DNA of 64,000 nucleotides from positions 12,352,959 to 12,416,958 of the forward strand of contig JAVIAB010000024.1 of the NCBI GenBank assembly GCA_032433765.1. The letters are read 5' to 3'. Under the pieces are notes generated by a model. It saw nothing but the letters and a program-made list of their open reading frames with translations, made no database searches and was not told where the DNA came from. Positions 1 through 12,255 of the stretch are shown piece by piece. This DNA comes from Megaustenia siamemsis (Eukaryota > Mollusca > Gastropoda > Stylommatophora > Ariophantidae). A program made the position numbers and the translations under genes. Each line of letters opens with the position of its first letter. The first letter of the stretch is position 1.

Positions 1-366
1 TACATCATCATCACCAAGTACCGGGCCTGCTGGCTTAGGTGATCATGTCTCTCCACAACTTTCGATCTCGACAGTTATTTATCATTTCTGTTGTTGACCT
101 TCTGCCAAGCCATTCTCTTAAGCTGTGTGGTATTTATTTTTCTTTGCTTCCCTTTATCTCTTCGTCTCTCAATTTTTCCAGTTGTTACAATATATTCCAG
201 TTGTTCTCTTCTCATTACATCGCCAGAAAATGATGATTGTATCTTCCTAAAATTGGAAATTAGCTCTCTTTTTGCTTTGTCCGCTTTCAGAACGTTTTCA
301 TTATTCTTCTTAGCTGTCCATGGTATTCTCAACATTCTTCAGTAAAACCACATTTCTACAGACTCC
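1..366 (-). mobile_element. LINE-A 3' end fragment
   Basis: The reverse complement encodes the C-terminal region shared by all LINE-A copies here: MLRIPWTAKK, then a degraded FxGDVMRREQLEYIVTTGKIE stretch and a KVNNRNDK end. The 3' end, at the left, is a short (CAT)n run, which is the (GAT)n tail on the coding strand. It is cut off by the window start and is 5'-truncated near 366. Frame breaks mark it as a dead copy. Confidence 0.8.
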
Positions 367-422
367 ATAGATTTACATACAAACAAATAAACGGGGATGG
401 AATGTTTACTCTCTCTCTCACT

Positions 423-600
423 TCTACCTTTCAGCTCCCTGTGGAGCATAGGTCTTCAACAAACACTTTCCAAGTCGTTCTGTTTCTTGCCATTCTTTTA
501 ATATCATTCCATGTCTTCCCCATCATCTTCATCTCAGCTTCTGTCTGTCTTCTCCAAGAATTTCGTCCTCTTCCTCTTTTGTCTTTTTATGGAATGTTAC
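423..600 (-). mobile_element. LINE-B 3' end fragment
   Basis: The minus strand carries the last part of LINE-B, recognisable from the block corresponding to WRRQIEAEMK, GKTWNDLKR and WKVFVEDLCSTGS in the fuller copies at 36-37.6 kb and 50.6-51.6 kb. It is diverged and 5'-truncated. Confidence 0.7.
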
Positions 601-870
601 TGCATCGTGAAAATTCCACAAACAACAGAAAATATAGAGAACAACTCACAACTCAAAATGGGATCAAACTCACACGACTACTGTTCTCTGTGTTCTATGT
701 TGCTTTTTTTTGGTAATTTTCCGAGCGTTATAAACATACTATAGTGATATGAGTAAAATCATATCGGTGGTCGACAGTCCAGCTCTACGATCACAGTGGG
801 TCTCACGATTTATAAGTTCTGGCACTTGGCGTAGGCGCTTTCGTACAAATGTTGCGAATACTGCTGTAGT

Positions 871-1120
871 TAAAGTAAAGTACCCCCGTCACGCCAAGCG
901 GCGTATAGGTAATATGGTGTTAGTGACCATAAATTTTACAGACCTTCATCACATGATTTTTGGAGTAATGTGGTCGGTATTACGCCCGTGCCGCTTTACT
1001 TTCCCAGAAAAAAATCCGGTACCCATTAAAGGCTGGGTGAACCGTAAGCCGTCGGTTGGGATCGAACCCTACCTCTTGTCGTTTGTGGTCCAATTCACTA
1101 ACCACTGAGCTATCGCGGCT
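871..1120 (-). mobile_element. SINE-1 copy (tRNA-derived)
   Basis: On the minus strand it starts with a tRNA-like head, GCCGCGATAGCTCAGTGGTT (A box) followed by GGGTTCGATCCC (B box). A constant body follows (ACCGGAT...GGGAAAGTAAAGC, CGGGCGTAATACCGACCACA), ending in a GACGGGGGTACTTTACTTTA tail. It is one of the more complete copies; nothing in it codes for protein. Confidence 0.9.
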
Positions 1121-1302
1121 TCCTAAGGAAACAGTAGCAGAAGCGAAAATAAGAGCAAAAGACAACACATTATATTCCCTTAAACGCTGAAAGGCAAATG
1201 AGGAACGAAAAAGAACATTAGTATAATTCATCAGATATATCATTACGTAAACACACTAATAAAAAATAATGACACTGTGACCTTCCAGGCATGTCGTAAG
1301 AG

Positions 1303-1520
1303 GCGAATAGGTAATATGGTGTTAGTGACCATAAATTGCACGGACCTTCATCACATGATTTTTGGAGTAATGTGGTCGGTATTACGCCCGTGCTGTTTTA
1401 CTTTCCTAAAATAATCCGGTACCCATTTGAGGCTGGGTGAACCCGGAAGCCGTCGGTTGGGATCTAACCCTACCTCGTGTCCTTTGTAGTCAAGTTCACT
1501 AACCACTGAGCTATCGCGGC
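1303..1520 (-). mobile_element. SINE-1 copy
   Basis: A second minus-strand SINE-1 about 180 bp from the first. It has the same A/B boxes and body with scattered substitutions. Its 3' side is fused to a short piece resembling the start of SINE-3 (GTCGTAAGAGGCGA), so the normal pyrimidine-rich tail is missing. Confidence 0.85.
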
Positions 1521-1840
1521 TGAAGACCGATGTAGTTATACAAAAAAAAATTGATGCCCATAGAGATGAACTAAACGTCACAATCTAGGCATTATCGATA
1601 ACTGGGATACATCTCCACTTCTTAAATAAGGATCAAGAAGTCTATAAAAGTAGAACAGGAGTGTTTCAAAATTACGTTACCGCTATTCGTTCAAACGTTT
1701 CCTGCTTTCCCGTTGCACTTCTGCTTTTTCTTGCTTCAACTGATATTCTCTGTTCTGACATAAATGATTCTTTAATATTAAGAAAGTTTTATTCTTTTTC
1801 TCCACACGCGAAGTGAGTTTTACCAAGTTTCCTTGAATAC
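1521..1840. other. No recognised feature
   Basis: AT-rich sequence between a SINE and a minisatellite. I see no ORF, repeat copy or RNA gene in it. Confidence 0.5.
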
Positions 1841-2716
1841 AGTCTTTGTTGGAGTATTTATTTCATTAAAGAAAGATATAGGACAGTCAGCGGCGTGTGA
1901 ATTCTGATAATTCAAGTCACCATCAACGATGTCTAGGTTTCTTTGTTGGAGTATTTATTTCATTAAAGAAAGATATAGCACAGTCAACGGCGTGTGAATT
2001 CTGATAATTCAAGTCACCATCATCGATGTCTAGGTTTCTTTGTTGGAGTATTTATTTCATTAAAGAAAGATATAGCACAGTCAACGGCGTGTGAATTCAG
2101 ATACTTCAAAGCACCATCAACGATGTCTAGGTTTCTTTGTTGGAGTATTTATTTCATTAAAGAAAGATATAGCACAGTCAACGGCGTGTGAATTCTGATA
2201 ATTCAAGTCACCATCAACGATGTCTAGGTTTCTTTGTTGGAGTATTTATTTCATTAAAGAAAGATATAGCACTGTCAGCGGCGTGTGAATTCTGATAATT
2301 CAAGTCACCATCAACGATGTCTAGGTTTCTTTGTTGGAGTATTTATTTCATTAAAGAAAGATATAGCACAGTCAGCGGCGTGTGAATTCTGATAATTCAA
2401 GTCACCATCAACGATGTCTAGGTTTCTTTGTTGGAGTATTTATTTCATTAAAGATAGATATAGGACAGTCACGGCGTGTGAATTCTGATAATTCAAGTCA
2501 CCATCAACGATGTCTAGGTTTCTTTGTTGGAGTATTTATTTCATTAAAGAAAGATATAGCACAGTCAGCGGCGTGTGAATTCTGATAATTCAAGTCACCA
2601 TCAACGATGTCTAGGTTTCTTTGTTGGAGTATTTATTTCATTAAAGTAAGATATAGCACAATCAGCGGCGTGTGAATTCAGATAATTCAAGTCACCATCA
2701 ACATTTTCTAGGTTTT
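1841..2716. repeat. 97-bp minisatellite, about 9 copies
   Basis: The phrase TTGGAGTATTTATTTC recurs every 97 bases, with flanking GGCGTGTGAATTC and CACCATCAACGAT. Units differ by a few substitutions. Short ORFs here simply read the repeat and are not genes. Confidence 0.95.
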
Positions 2717-2785
2717 TCTGTGTTTTTTTTTTTGTTTTTATTTCTGCAAGGCTCATTTAGTTATGTTCCATGAGAATGTTCTGTG

Positions 2786-2786
<1 letters not shown>

Positions 2787-2821
<35 letters not shown>

Positions 2822-2843
2822 GCACGCACGCACGCACACACAC
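2787..2843. repeat. (CA)n / (CACG)n microsatellite
   Basis: Runs of CA dinucleotides grade into CACG tetranucleotides and back to CA. Confidence 0.97.
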
Positions 2844-2954
2844 GAGAAAAACAAAACAAAAAAACTCATCTGGCATTTTAACCCCAAACTTTCAGTTCAG
2901 CAGGCGAGTGCACTGGCTAGAAGCAGCAGCTTTCACCAGCAGATGATAATAGTA

Positions 2955-3675
2955 GACTCAAGATGTAACAAAGATTGTGTAATCAACAGTTAGAGGTCAG
3001 TGTTACTGTCCTAGAAATAAACAGTCTTAAGATGTAACAAAGATTGTGTAATCATTAGTTAGAGGTCAGTGTTACTGTCCTAGAAATAAACAGACTCAAG
3101 ATGTAACAAAGATTGTGCAATCATCAGTTAGAGGTCAGTGTTACTGTCCTAGAAATAAACAGACTTAAGATGTAACAAAGATTGTGTAATCATCAGCTAG
3201 AGGTCAGTGTTACTGTCCTAGAAATAAACAGACTCAAGATGTAACAAAGATTGTGTAATCATTAGTTAGAGGTCAGTGTTACTGTCCTAGAAATAAACAG
3301 ACTCAAGATGTAACAAAGATTGTGTAATCATCAGTTAGAGGTCAGTGTTACTGTCCTAGAAATAAACAGACTTAAGATGTAACAAAGATTGTGTAATCAT
3401 CTGCTAGAGGTCAGTGTTACTGTCCTAGAAATAAACAGACTCAGATGTAACAAAGATTGTGTAATCATTAGTTAGAGGTCAGTGTTACTGTCCTAGAAAT
3501 AAACAGACTTAAGATGTAACAAAGATTGTGCAATCTTCAGTTAGAGGTCAGTGTTACTGTCCTAGAAATAAGCAGACTCAAGATGTAACAACGATTGTGT
3601 AATCAACAGTTAGAGGTCAGTGTTACTGTCCTAGAAATAAACAGACTTAAGATGTAACAAAGATTGAGTTATCAT
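2955..3675. repeat. 69-bp minisatellite, about 10 copies
   Basis: AAGATGTAACAAAGATTGTG followed by AGAGGTCAGTGTTACTGTCC recurs with a 69-base period. Copies are more than 90 percent alike by eye, with single-base indels. Confidence 0.95.
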
Positions 3676-3978
3676 TCCTACCACTAAATACATACAGAAA
3701 TAACAGCTACAACTGTTTGGTCACGTGATAATATCAACATTTCAAAACGCTACGCAACGAGAGTCCCAGAAATGGTTCCAGAAGACCAGAACGAAGCGTC
3801 GACTAGGAGAAAACGGATTAGTGGAATTCTGAAACTGTGGGAAGCATAACCTTTGGAGAGGTCAAATCGAGAGTAGGAAAATATCGCAAACTAAATCATC
3901 ACCCCACCCCCCAACCCCCCACGCTGACACTCAAACGAAAAAGGATATAAGAACTTTTTTTTTCCATCTACAATATCT
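3676..3978. other. Unassigned, includes poly-C/G tract
   Basis: Contains a C-rich tract near 3901-3920. The stretch at about 3720-3900 can be read as degraded LINE-like C-terminal coding sequence, but I cannot assign it to a family. Confidence 0.3.
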
Positions 3979-3980
3979 GG

Positions 3981-4310
3981 TTATAGTTATTTGAAGGCCC
4001 TAGTATCACTGTAAACGATTGGAAATCCATAATTGATCAACCGCCCGTGCCAGTGGAATCATCCGAATTAACATATCATGGAATATGCAAACAAAGAAAG
4101 GCAGCTGCAGTCCTCACCATAGCAAACACAACAAACGTCAAAAGACATAAGGCGTATTATAGCACCGACAGTTGACGCATCTGAACTGTCCTTCATCATC
4201 ATTCATCGTAAGTAATATAAATATAGAAACACCATCTGGATGAAACACACAGCTCAAAGTGTTCACAGAGCACTACTCAGTAGTGTCTACGCCATTTGAA
4301 TGCCAAAAAT
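3981..4310 (+). repeat. Rep-1 interspersed repeat copy
   Basis: Shares a constant core with copies at 14.05, 14.5, 16.6, 56.7 and 61.9 kb: GGCCCTAGTATCACTG, AAATCCATAATTG, CAACCGCCCGTGCCAGTGGA, AAAGACATAAGGCG, GATGAAACACACAGCTCA. It has no intact ORF. The element class is unknown. Confidence 0.75.
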
Positions 4311-4608
4311 ATTCTCTGCGAACGAAAGGTAGCGAGTATGTGAACTGTTGACCCGTCTCATTGAAGCTGTCACAGCACTTACAAGTCACTCACACTTTGT
4401 TGTCAACGACAGTCGTTATGAGACTATTTTTATTTTAGTCACGACATCACGAAATCATTTCACCTACTTGTTGTACTTGAGTGTAAATCTGAAATATAAT
4501 AAAAAAGAGTTTAATTAGTAAAACCTGTTTCTCAATACAGATATGTATACATCGTTGCTGTTACTCTTTGAAATAAATAATGAACATGTTTATTGTCTGT
4601 TCATGTTT

Positions 4609-4883
4609 TTAACACTTTCCGTACGTTTCACCGCATAGTGCGTCACTCTGAATTTGATTAGTGTGAACCGCCATCAAACCATATTTTTTTTTTACATGTT
4701 TTGCATCATGTTGGTATTGGTGAAATATAATAATGAAATCTAATGGTTGTTCAATTATCTAAAAATTCATATATAATATGTTATATGTTAGATAAATTAT
4801 AAATATGTAGATTGATTCTTAAAACCATGACAAATGTGTCTATTCGTTGCGTTGATAGAAAGCTTCCGTACTGAAAGAGTTAA
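4609..4883. mobile_element. TTAA-flanked MITE, copy 1 (piggyBac-like)
   Basis: Begins TTAACACTTTCCGTACG and ends GTACTGAAAGAGTTAA, so the ends are imperfect inverted repeats bracketed by TTAA. Shares GCATAGTGCGTCACTC and TTAGATAAAT...AAATATGTAGATTGATTC with copies at 16.1 and 38.9 kb. TTAA target duplication and CCNTTTCCGTACG-like ends are typical of piggyBac non-autonomous elements. There is no transposase. Confidence 0.75.
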
Positions 4884-4902
4884 AGGAAGCTACTTGTGCT
4901 AA

Positions 4903-5590
4903 TTCATCATCATCATCATCATTATCATCATCATCGTCACCATCATCGAGTGCCATCTCCGCCAACGAAGGTTGACAACCATGGAGCGCCATTCTGCTCT
5001 ATCTCTTGCTTTGATAGTGCAGGTTGTCATAGGTTGGTTTGTACACCTTTTGATGTTACTTGTCCATGTTAGTCTTGGTCTGACTCTGCCTCTTTTACCT
5101 TGTATTTTCCCCTCCAGGATTACTTTTAGTAGGCTGTTGTGTCTTTTACCATGGCCCAAAAAACGCATTTGTCTTGTTTGAATTGTGTCCAGTAGTTCTC
5201 TTTTCATCTTTACTTGTTTTAAGATTTCATCGTGTGTTTTCTTTTCCTTCCATCCAATTCTACCTATTCTTCTAAATATCCACATTTCAAAGGCTTCAAT
5301 TCTCTGTTCTGCTTTTTTTGTCTAATGTCCATGTTTCTGCACCATATAGGAATGTTGAGAAGACATACCATTTTGTTATTCTTAGTTTTAGCCCTGGTGT
5401 TATTTGTTTTGATGTTAGTATGTTCTTCAAGACAATAACATTACTTTTTGCCATTCCTATTCTTTTGTTTATTTAAGTTTTACATTTTCCATCACTGGTT
5501 ATAGTATGTCCAAGGTAGTTGTAGTTCTGAACTGTCTCCAGGTCTATTCGTTCAATTTTGATATCTACTGGTCTATCCTGGTGCAGCAAA
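4903..5590 (-). mobile_element. LINE-D 3' part
   Basis: The minus strand encodes the LINE-D C-terminus: RRIGRIGWKEKKTHDEIL, MRFLGHGKRHNSLLK, EGKIQGKRGRVRPRLTWTSN, then an AEWRSMVVNLRWR end leading into a (GAT)n tail (CAT repeats at 4905-4945). Upstream sequence corresponds to the RT thumb/connection region but is frame-broken. It is non-functional. Confidence 0.8.
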
Positions 5591-5639
5591 GATGGAGACC
5601 TGGTGTACTTCAAAACAGTACCTGGAGGAAACTGTGGCT

Positions 5640-5889
5640 CAGAACATGAACAACCAATGGCGCACTTTAGAAAAAAAGGGTTTAAAAAGTGGTGAGAGGA
5701 ACACGATCAATACGCTTTGACACAAATGATATACCATCAAAATACAACGTTGAAGTAACAAAGAACAAGGACAACTAATGGTGCATTTGAGAACAAAGAC
5801 TTTAAAAGAGATGAGAAGAACGTGGCGAATACGTTTTGACACAAATAATATACTATCAAAACACAACGTTGAAGTAACAAAAACGTTTG
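5640..5889. repeat. Diverged direct duplication, about 120 bp
   Basis: GAACA-GGACAACTAATGG...TTTGACACAAAT...ATCAAAA-ACAACGTTGAAG occurs twice in tandem (about 5640-5765 and 5766-5889). The open frames reported here come from this duplication. Confidence 0.8.
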
Positions 5890-6042
5890 ATTTGTTGATG
5901 GCAGTACAAGACGATATGTCACCAGACGAGCTAGTCACATATGTTGATGGCAGTACAAGACGATATGTCACCAGACGAGCTAGTCACATATGTTGATGGC
6001 AGTACAAGACGATATGTCACCAGACGAGCTAGTCACATATGC
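5890..6042. repeat. 49-bp tandem repeat, 3 copies
   Basis: TTGATGGCAGTACAAGACGA with following CACCAGACGAGCTAGTCACA is repeated three times, exactly 49 bases apart (5893, 5942, 5991). Confidence 0.95.
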
Positions 6043-6080
6043 ACCATGTATTCTTATATCAAACATCGTCCCCTTGAAAA

Positions 6081-6636
6081 GCGCATAAGGAACGTAACTA
6101 CATCTAAAACACATAAGGAACGTAACTACATCTAAAACACATAAGGAACATAACTACATCTAAAGCACATAATGAACATAACTACACCTAAAGCACATAA
6201 GAACATAACTACATCTAAAGCACATAAGGAACGTAACTACATCTAAAGCACATAAGGAACATAACTACACCTAAAGCACATAAGGAACATAACTACATCT
6301 AAAGCACATAAGGAACATAACTACATCTAAAGCACATAAGGAACATAACTACATCTAAAGCACATAAGGAACATAACTACATCTAAAGCACATAAGGAAC
6401 ATAACTACATCTAAAGCACATAAGGAACATAACTACATCTAAAGCAAGTAAGGAACATAACTACATCTAAAGCAAGTAAGGAACATAACTACATCTAAAG
6501 CAAGTAAGGAACATAACTACATCTAAAGCAAGTAAGGAACATAACTACATCTAAAGCACATAAGGAACATAACTACATCTGAAGCACATAAGGAACATAA
6601 CTACAACTAAAGCACATAAGGAACATAACTACATCT
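6081..6636. repeat. 28-bp minisatellite, about 20 copies
   Basis: The unit CACATAAGGAACATAACTAC plus ATCTAAAG is repeated. A subset of adjacent units carries CAAG for CACA (6440-6540), showing local unit-by-unit spread of a variant. Confidence 0.95.
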
Positions 6637-6639
6637 CGT

Positions 6640-7200
6640 TGAAAAAAACACTGACCCACATTGAAGAAAGATGAAAGTTAAAGCAAAGGGATTGATACGA
6701 AATAGTGACAAATAGAAACAAAATAAACAAGAAGAACAAAGTAGCAACGAAAACCCAAACATATACAGGAGAAACAAAAGGATGTATATTATGAATCTCT
6801 GAGGCAGAAATGAACAGGTTTATCATCAATAGATAGTCGGAGCAATGTTCACACAATCAAAACGATACCAGCTAATTTAAGACCATCAGATAATTTATGA
6901 CCGCAGTGACAATTCACTAATTGAATGTAAGGATATATTGCAAAGATGGAAGGAAAACAGTTTAACCTTTTCCCCTGCCCTCCATAAACATCCAAGTTAT
7001 GGATTTGTAAGTGAGCTAAGCATAACTTTGTCAAAATATTGTCCAGACTTTAAAGCTTTGTGTTGGTCCATTATGTATCTCCTCGTCAAACGATTTTGTA
7101 GTTCCGACCATAGAGCCGAGTTCTTTCAGACGGGCTCTGGTGAATCAAAAGTTCTGTGAAGGACATGTAAATCGATATTGATGATTGTATAGTCTATACA
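6640..7200. other. No recognised feature
   Basis: AT-rich sequence between an array and a LINE. Short ORFs in both strands show no recognisable domain. Confidence 0.5.
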
Positions 7201-7204
7201 TAGC

Positions 7205-7635
7205 AAAATGTTACATCTTCTCAATATTCCTGTATGGTGCAGAAACATGGACATTTGACAAGAAAACAGAACAGAAAATTGAAGCCTTTGAAATGTAGAT
7301 GTATAGAAGACCAGGTAGAATTGGGTGGAAAGAAAGGAAAGCAAACGATGAAGTTTTAAAACAACTAGAAATGAAAAGAGAACTACTAAACACAATCAGA
7401 ACGAGACAAATAACATTTTTGGGGCATGTTAAAAGACACAGCAGCCTACTAAAAGTAATATTGGAGGGGAAAATACAAGGTAAAAGAGGCAAACCAAGAC
7501 TAACATGGACGAGTAACATCAAAAGATGGACAAGTCAACCTATGACAATCTGCACCATTTAAGCAAGAGACATTGTGGAATGGCGCTCCATGGTAGCCAA
7601 ACTTCGATGCGGAGACGGCACTCAATGATGTTGAT
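7205..7635 (+). mobile_element. LINE-D 3' part
   Basis: The plus strand reads LYGAETWTFDKKTEQKIEAF, an in-frame stop, then MYRRPGRIGWKERKANDE, FLGHVKRHSSLLK, GKIQGKRGKPRLTWTSNIKR and VEWRSMVAKLR. It ends in GATGTTGATAG rather than a long (GAT)n tail. Single stops and frame shifts make it a dead copy. Confidence 0.8.
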
Positions 7636-8374
7636 AGTCTATACAGGAACTCTAAAATAGATATCAACAATAGATTAGAACATAATGAATGTCTATGCAT
7701 AGTAGACGTAAACGTTGACATATATTCAACCGACTAATACACGGGATAACTATGGGATATTTACTAACAACTTGCAGAGCAATGCAACATATAACTAACA
7801 TATACAAACATTCTCTACATCAACAGCAGCTGAACAGTCCCGTTTAAGTTAGAATAGATGGCAGATATAGACACTGGACAATTCTTGAGCAATTAAAAAC
7901 CTGAAACCCACGCCCTCCAAGGCACATCATAACCGGACTTCCAACACAAAAGTAACACGCACATGAAACTGTTGATTCTGATCGATGCGCTGGGATAAAA
8001 GTGCTGAGGATGGACGATCTAGATAATCTAACAACAACCCAAATGCTCTTGTGTCATATTTTCCATAGAGAAGTGACCCATTGAATACTATCTCATTGCG
8101 ATATACAAGGATATGAGATGGCAAATGAGCCCAAAACAGGAGCAAAGCTACCACAAGAAGACATCTGGTCAGCTATTGAAAAGTACAATTTTTCATTAAA
8201 GGGAAATACTAGTTAAAGTGGAAGCAATGCACACAAAATACAATGAGGGGAATGTATGTTATCAAGTCTGAAGAAGATATCAAGTTATCAAACGTCGTCT
8301 CATCACTGATTACAACAGAATGAGGCACTAGAAGTACTCCAACCCAAGATAGATACCACCAACCTCTACCTCTG
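7636..8374. other. No recognised feature
   Basis: No repeat copy, RNA gene or convincing ORF seen. The 75- and 78-codon minus ORFs lack family features. Confidence 0.5.
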
Positions 8375-9858
8375 AATATTGACAGATTTGACATCAACAC
8401 ACATCCTACATAAATGTACCAAGTACGCAGATTTGACATCAACACACATCCTACATAACTTTATCAAGTGCGCAGATTTGACATCAACACACATCCTACA
8501 CACTGTACCACGTACGCATATTTGACATCAACACACACCCTACATAACTGTACCAAGTACGCAGATTTGACATCAAAACACATCCTACATAACTGTACCA
8601 AGTACGCAGGTTTGACATCAACACACCCTACAGAACTGTACCAAGTACGCTGGTTTGACATCAACACACGCCCTACACATTGTACCACGTACGCAGATTT
8701 GACATCAACACACCCTACAGAACTGTACCAAGTACGCAGGTTTGACATCAACACACGCCCTACACATTGTACCACGTACGCAGATTTGACATCAACACAC
8801 ACCCTACATAACTGTACCAAGTACGCAGGTTTCACATCAAAACGCATCCTACATAACTGTACCAAGTACGCAGGTTTGACATCAACACACCCTACAGAAC
8901 TGTACCAAGTACGCTGGTTTGACATCAACAAACTTCCTACACATTGTACCACGTACGCAGATTTGACATCAACACACCCTACACACTGTACCATGTACGC
9001 ATAATTGACATCAACACACACCCTACATAACTGTAACACGTACGCAGATTTGACATCAACACATATCCTACATAACTGTACCACGTACGCAGATTTGACA
9101 TCAACACACACCCTACATAACTGTACCACGTACGCAGATTTGACATCAACACACACCCTACACACTGTACCATGTACGCATAATTGACATCAACACACAC
9201 CCTACACACTGTACCACGTACGCATAATTGACATCAACACACACCCTACATAAATGTACCATGTACGCATAATTGACATCAACACACACCCTACATAACT
9301 GTACCACGTACGCATAATTGACATCAACACACGCCCTACACATTGTACCACGTACGCAGATTTGACATCAACACACCCTACACACTGTACCATGTACGCA
9401 TAATTGACATCAACACACACCCAACATAACTGTACCATGTACGCATAATTGACATCAACACACACCCTACATAACTGTACCATGTACGCATAATTGACAT
9501 CAACACACACCCTACATAACTGTACCACGTACGCATAATTGACATCAACACACACCCTACATAACTGTACCATGTACGCATAATTGACATCAACACACAC
9601 CGTACACACTGTACCATGTACGCATAATTGACATCAACACACACCCTACATAACTGTACCATGTACGCATAATTGACATCAACACACACCCTACATAACT
9701 GTACCATGTACGCATAATTGACATCAACACACACCCTACATAACTGTACCATGTACGCATAATTGACATCAACACACACCGTACACACTGTACCATGTAC
9801 GCATAATTGACATCAACACACACCCTACATAACTGTACCACGTACGCAGATTTGAAGA
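8375..9858. repeat. 45-bp minisatellite, about 33 copies
   Basis: The core unit is TACGCAGATTTGACATCAAC followed by ACACACCCTACATAACTGTA. The period is 45 bases, with some 40- and 43-base units. Because 45 is divisible by three, long open frames (up to 233 codons) appear on both strands; I read them as artefacts. The left half carries CAGATTT or CTGGTTT and the right half mostly CATAATT. Confidence 0.95.
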
Positions 9859-10857
9859 AGAACAAGTTGTCCCCGCTTGCTACCTTGGAAGAGACAAAGA
9901 TAAAGCTAAGATCTACAACAGACAGAAGACGTCACAAGTAAATCCTAAATCCTAGTCCAAATTATGCGTGTGATCGTAGAAGAATGACAACATATTATGA
10001 CAAACAGAAGAACAATAGTATTCCCTTAATCGGCATCACTACATAATATTACTTACAAAACTTGCATAATGGACAATCTGAGAAAAAAAAAAATCTCTAA
10101 AGCATATTTTTCGGCACAGACATAATCCCTATTCCTCCCTGCATTCTCTCTATAACTTTTCTCGCTCTTCTCCCCTTTTTGTCACCCCTATTCTCTCTTT
10201 CTTTTACTCTTCTTCTCGTTGTTTTTCGTACCAATAAAAGATCTTCTTTTCTTTATCTAATGTTTGATTCAGGTGCTCTAATTAAATCCAACATGCCCTA
10301 TTCTCTATTAATCTTTTAATCAGAGTCTACGTATATTATGAAAACCGTCTAACTCGGCCTTTTTGTAGAATGGTGTTGTGTATTCTTACTCTGAATTTTG
10401 TGTTTAATGTGTATAGTTTGTTTGACATACCTGATGAAGGCTTTTTGCCGAAACGTTGTAGTTTGTCTTGCCTCACTGTTAATCTGGCTGCTCAGTACCA
10501 TTTTATGTTTAATGTATATGTTCTCTAAACGCTGCCCAACATAATATTTAATATTTGTTGTATATGAATTCTGTGCTTATCGCATCTGATAGTATATAAG
10601 CATTGTTTGTTGTTGTTCTTATTAGGATCATAATCCTTGCACATGTGACGAACTCATAGGTGCTCCGATTTTCCCCTCGAGAAAATCCGGGGAGAATCCT
10701 GGCCCGTGTGCACGAACTCCGTCACACTGCCCGGGATCACCTGTGTGGGTAGGTCTCTGCTTATAATTATACCAGAACAGCGGTCATATTTATGGCATAC
10801 TCTTTTTATTTTAATCTTCACGAGTTTTTAACGTGCGCGAAGGCACACGAGCACACA
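9859..10857. other. Unassigned AT-rich stretch
   Basis: No ORF of note. At 10431-10454 there is CTGATGAAGGCTTTTTGCCG followed by AAAC, a short hairpin phrase found in many animal repeats. 10650-10745 holds a GC-richer patch that I cannot place. Confidence 0.4.
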
Positions 10858-11312
10858 ATGTTAAGTTGGTCCTATTATATGGCTGTGAAACATGGAGAAC
10901 AACAAAATTGACAATCACGAAAATGCAGACTTTCATTAATAGATGCTTACGCAGAATAAAAGGACGGAAATGGCAGGACAAAATCACTAACATAGAATTA
11001 TGGAAATGTACCAGTCAAATACCAATGGATAAAAGGATACAGCGAAGATGATGACGCTGGATAGGACACACACTACGGTATCCAACTAAGAGTATTACAG
11101 AACAGCCCCTTTTTTGGAATCCCCAGGGGAATAGACAAATAGGAAGACCAAGGAATTCTTGGAGAAGACAGATAGAAGCAGAGATGATGATGATGGGGAA
11201 GACATGGGATGATCTTAAAAAGAATGGCAAAAAACAGAATGACTTGGAAAATGTTTGTTGAAGACCTATGCTCCACTGGGAGATAAAAAGGTAGAAGAAG
11301 AAGAAGGCACAC
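10858..11312 (+). mobile_element. LINE-B 3' part
   Basis: Encodes VLLYGCETWRTTKLTITKMQ, INRCLRRIKGRKWQDKITN, CTSQIPMDKRIQRR, then after frame breaks the [14 protein letters not shown] and EDLCSTGR end, finishing in GGTAGAAGAAGAAGAAGG. It is the 3' third of the family, with several frameshifts relative to the 50.6-kb copy. Confidence 0.8.
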
Positions 11313-11675
11313 GGGACCTTTATTGACGTTATCAACGAGGGCTAGACATCGGATAACCCAAGCAATCAGGATATGGCAGTGTCGCAAAGAAACCACGAAT
11401 TAATGTTTTTATATTTCTAACCAAAAAAAAAATCACAACATTTGATTGGCTTTGATTTGAATCCTGGTCATTACTGTTGTGAGGCCAGCGTCGTACCTCT
11501 AGTCTACCCATCCACACTGATTTATAAATATAGAACCGTCTACAGTTATCGTGATCGTATAGCCATCCCTAGGATCACGATTGTCGCATTTAGTCTCATG
11601 TCTGCTTCACCACTCAGACTATTGCTTTCAGTTTGTAGAAAAGTGCACAAATAATACATTTGTAGCGAATCATCT

Positions 11676-11830
11676 CAGAGAAGGAGGTATGTTTACAACC
11701 ATCGGAAAAATAACAAATAATTGAAAACAGAAAAGAAAAACAAACATAAATGAATAAATGGTCCGAAGCAAGATCGAAACAGTACTCCTTGGCACAGCGC
11801 CTTGCACCGAGAAACCAAACGCTATAGTAC
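11676..11830 (-). repeat. Left arm of split hairpin element
   Basis: Matches the left arm of the palindrome at 62481-62782 (GAGGTATGTTTACA, CACAGCGCCTTGC, CCAAACGCTA) and is in inverted orientation to 12409-12548. Contains a tRNA-type B box on the minus strand (degraded GGTTCGATC). Confidence 0.65.
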
Positions 11831-11842
11831 GCGGGTGTTATG

Positions 11843-12255
11843 TAGAGCCAGTCATAACATATGGATCTGAATAATGGACAATAGGACAACGGGCAAGAAA
11901 ATTACTGGAGGCTGTAGAAATTTGGTTTTACAGAAAAATGTTGAGAATACCATGGACATCTAAGATGAGTAATGAAAACGTTCTGAAAGAGGCCAATGCA
12001 AAAAGAGAGCTAATTTCCAATATTAGGAAGAAACAATCATCATTTTTTGGCCATGTAATGAGAAGAGAACAAATAAAATATATTGTAACAACTGGGAAAA
12101 TTGAGGGACGAAGAGATAGAGAGAAGCAAAGAGAAAAGATACCAGACAGCTTAAGAGAATGGCTTAGCCAGAAGGTCAAAAACAGAAATGATAAATAACT
12201 GTCGAAAGATCGAAAGTTGTGGAGAGACATGATCATCTACGCCAGCAGGCTTGGT

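Noticed and set aside
5236..5600. Possible host gene on the minus strand near 5.3 kb
   Set aside because: Matches LINE-D in the order seen in five other copies.
8464..9788. Long minus-strand ORFs (up to 233 codons) rich in MCRVCVDVNYAYMVQ
   Set aside because: They translate a 45-bp minisatellite. The period is divisible by three, so frames stay open on both strands; no unique N- or C-terminus exists.
8375..9858. CRISPR-like array
   Set aside because: The regular spacing comes from direct tandem repetition without unique spacers. The host is eukaryotic and no cas genes are present.
10431..10470. Hammerhead-ribozyme-like core CTGATGA ... GAAAC
   Set aside because: CTGATGA, a short stem AGGC/GCC and GAAAC are present in order, but I cannot pair the flanks into stem I, and stem III is only about one or two pairs before GTC. 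A covariance-model search would decide it.
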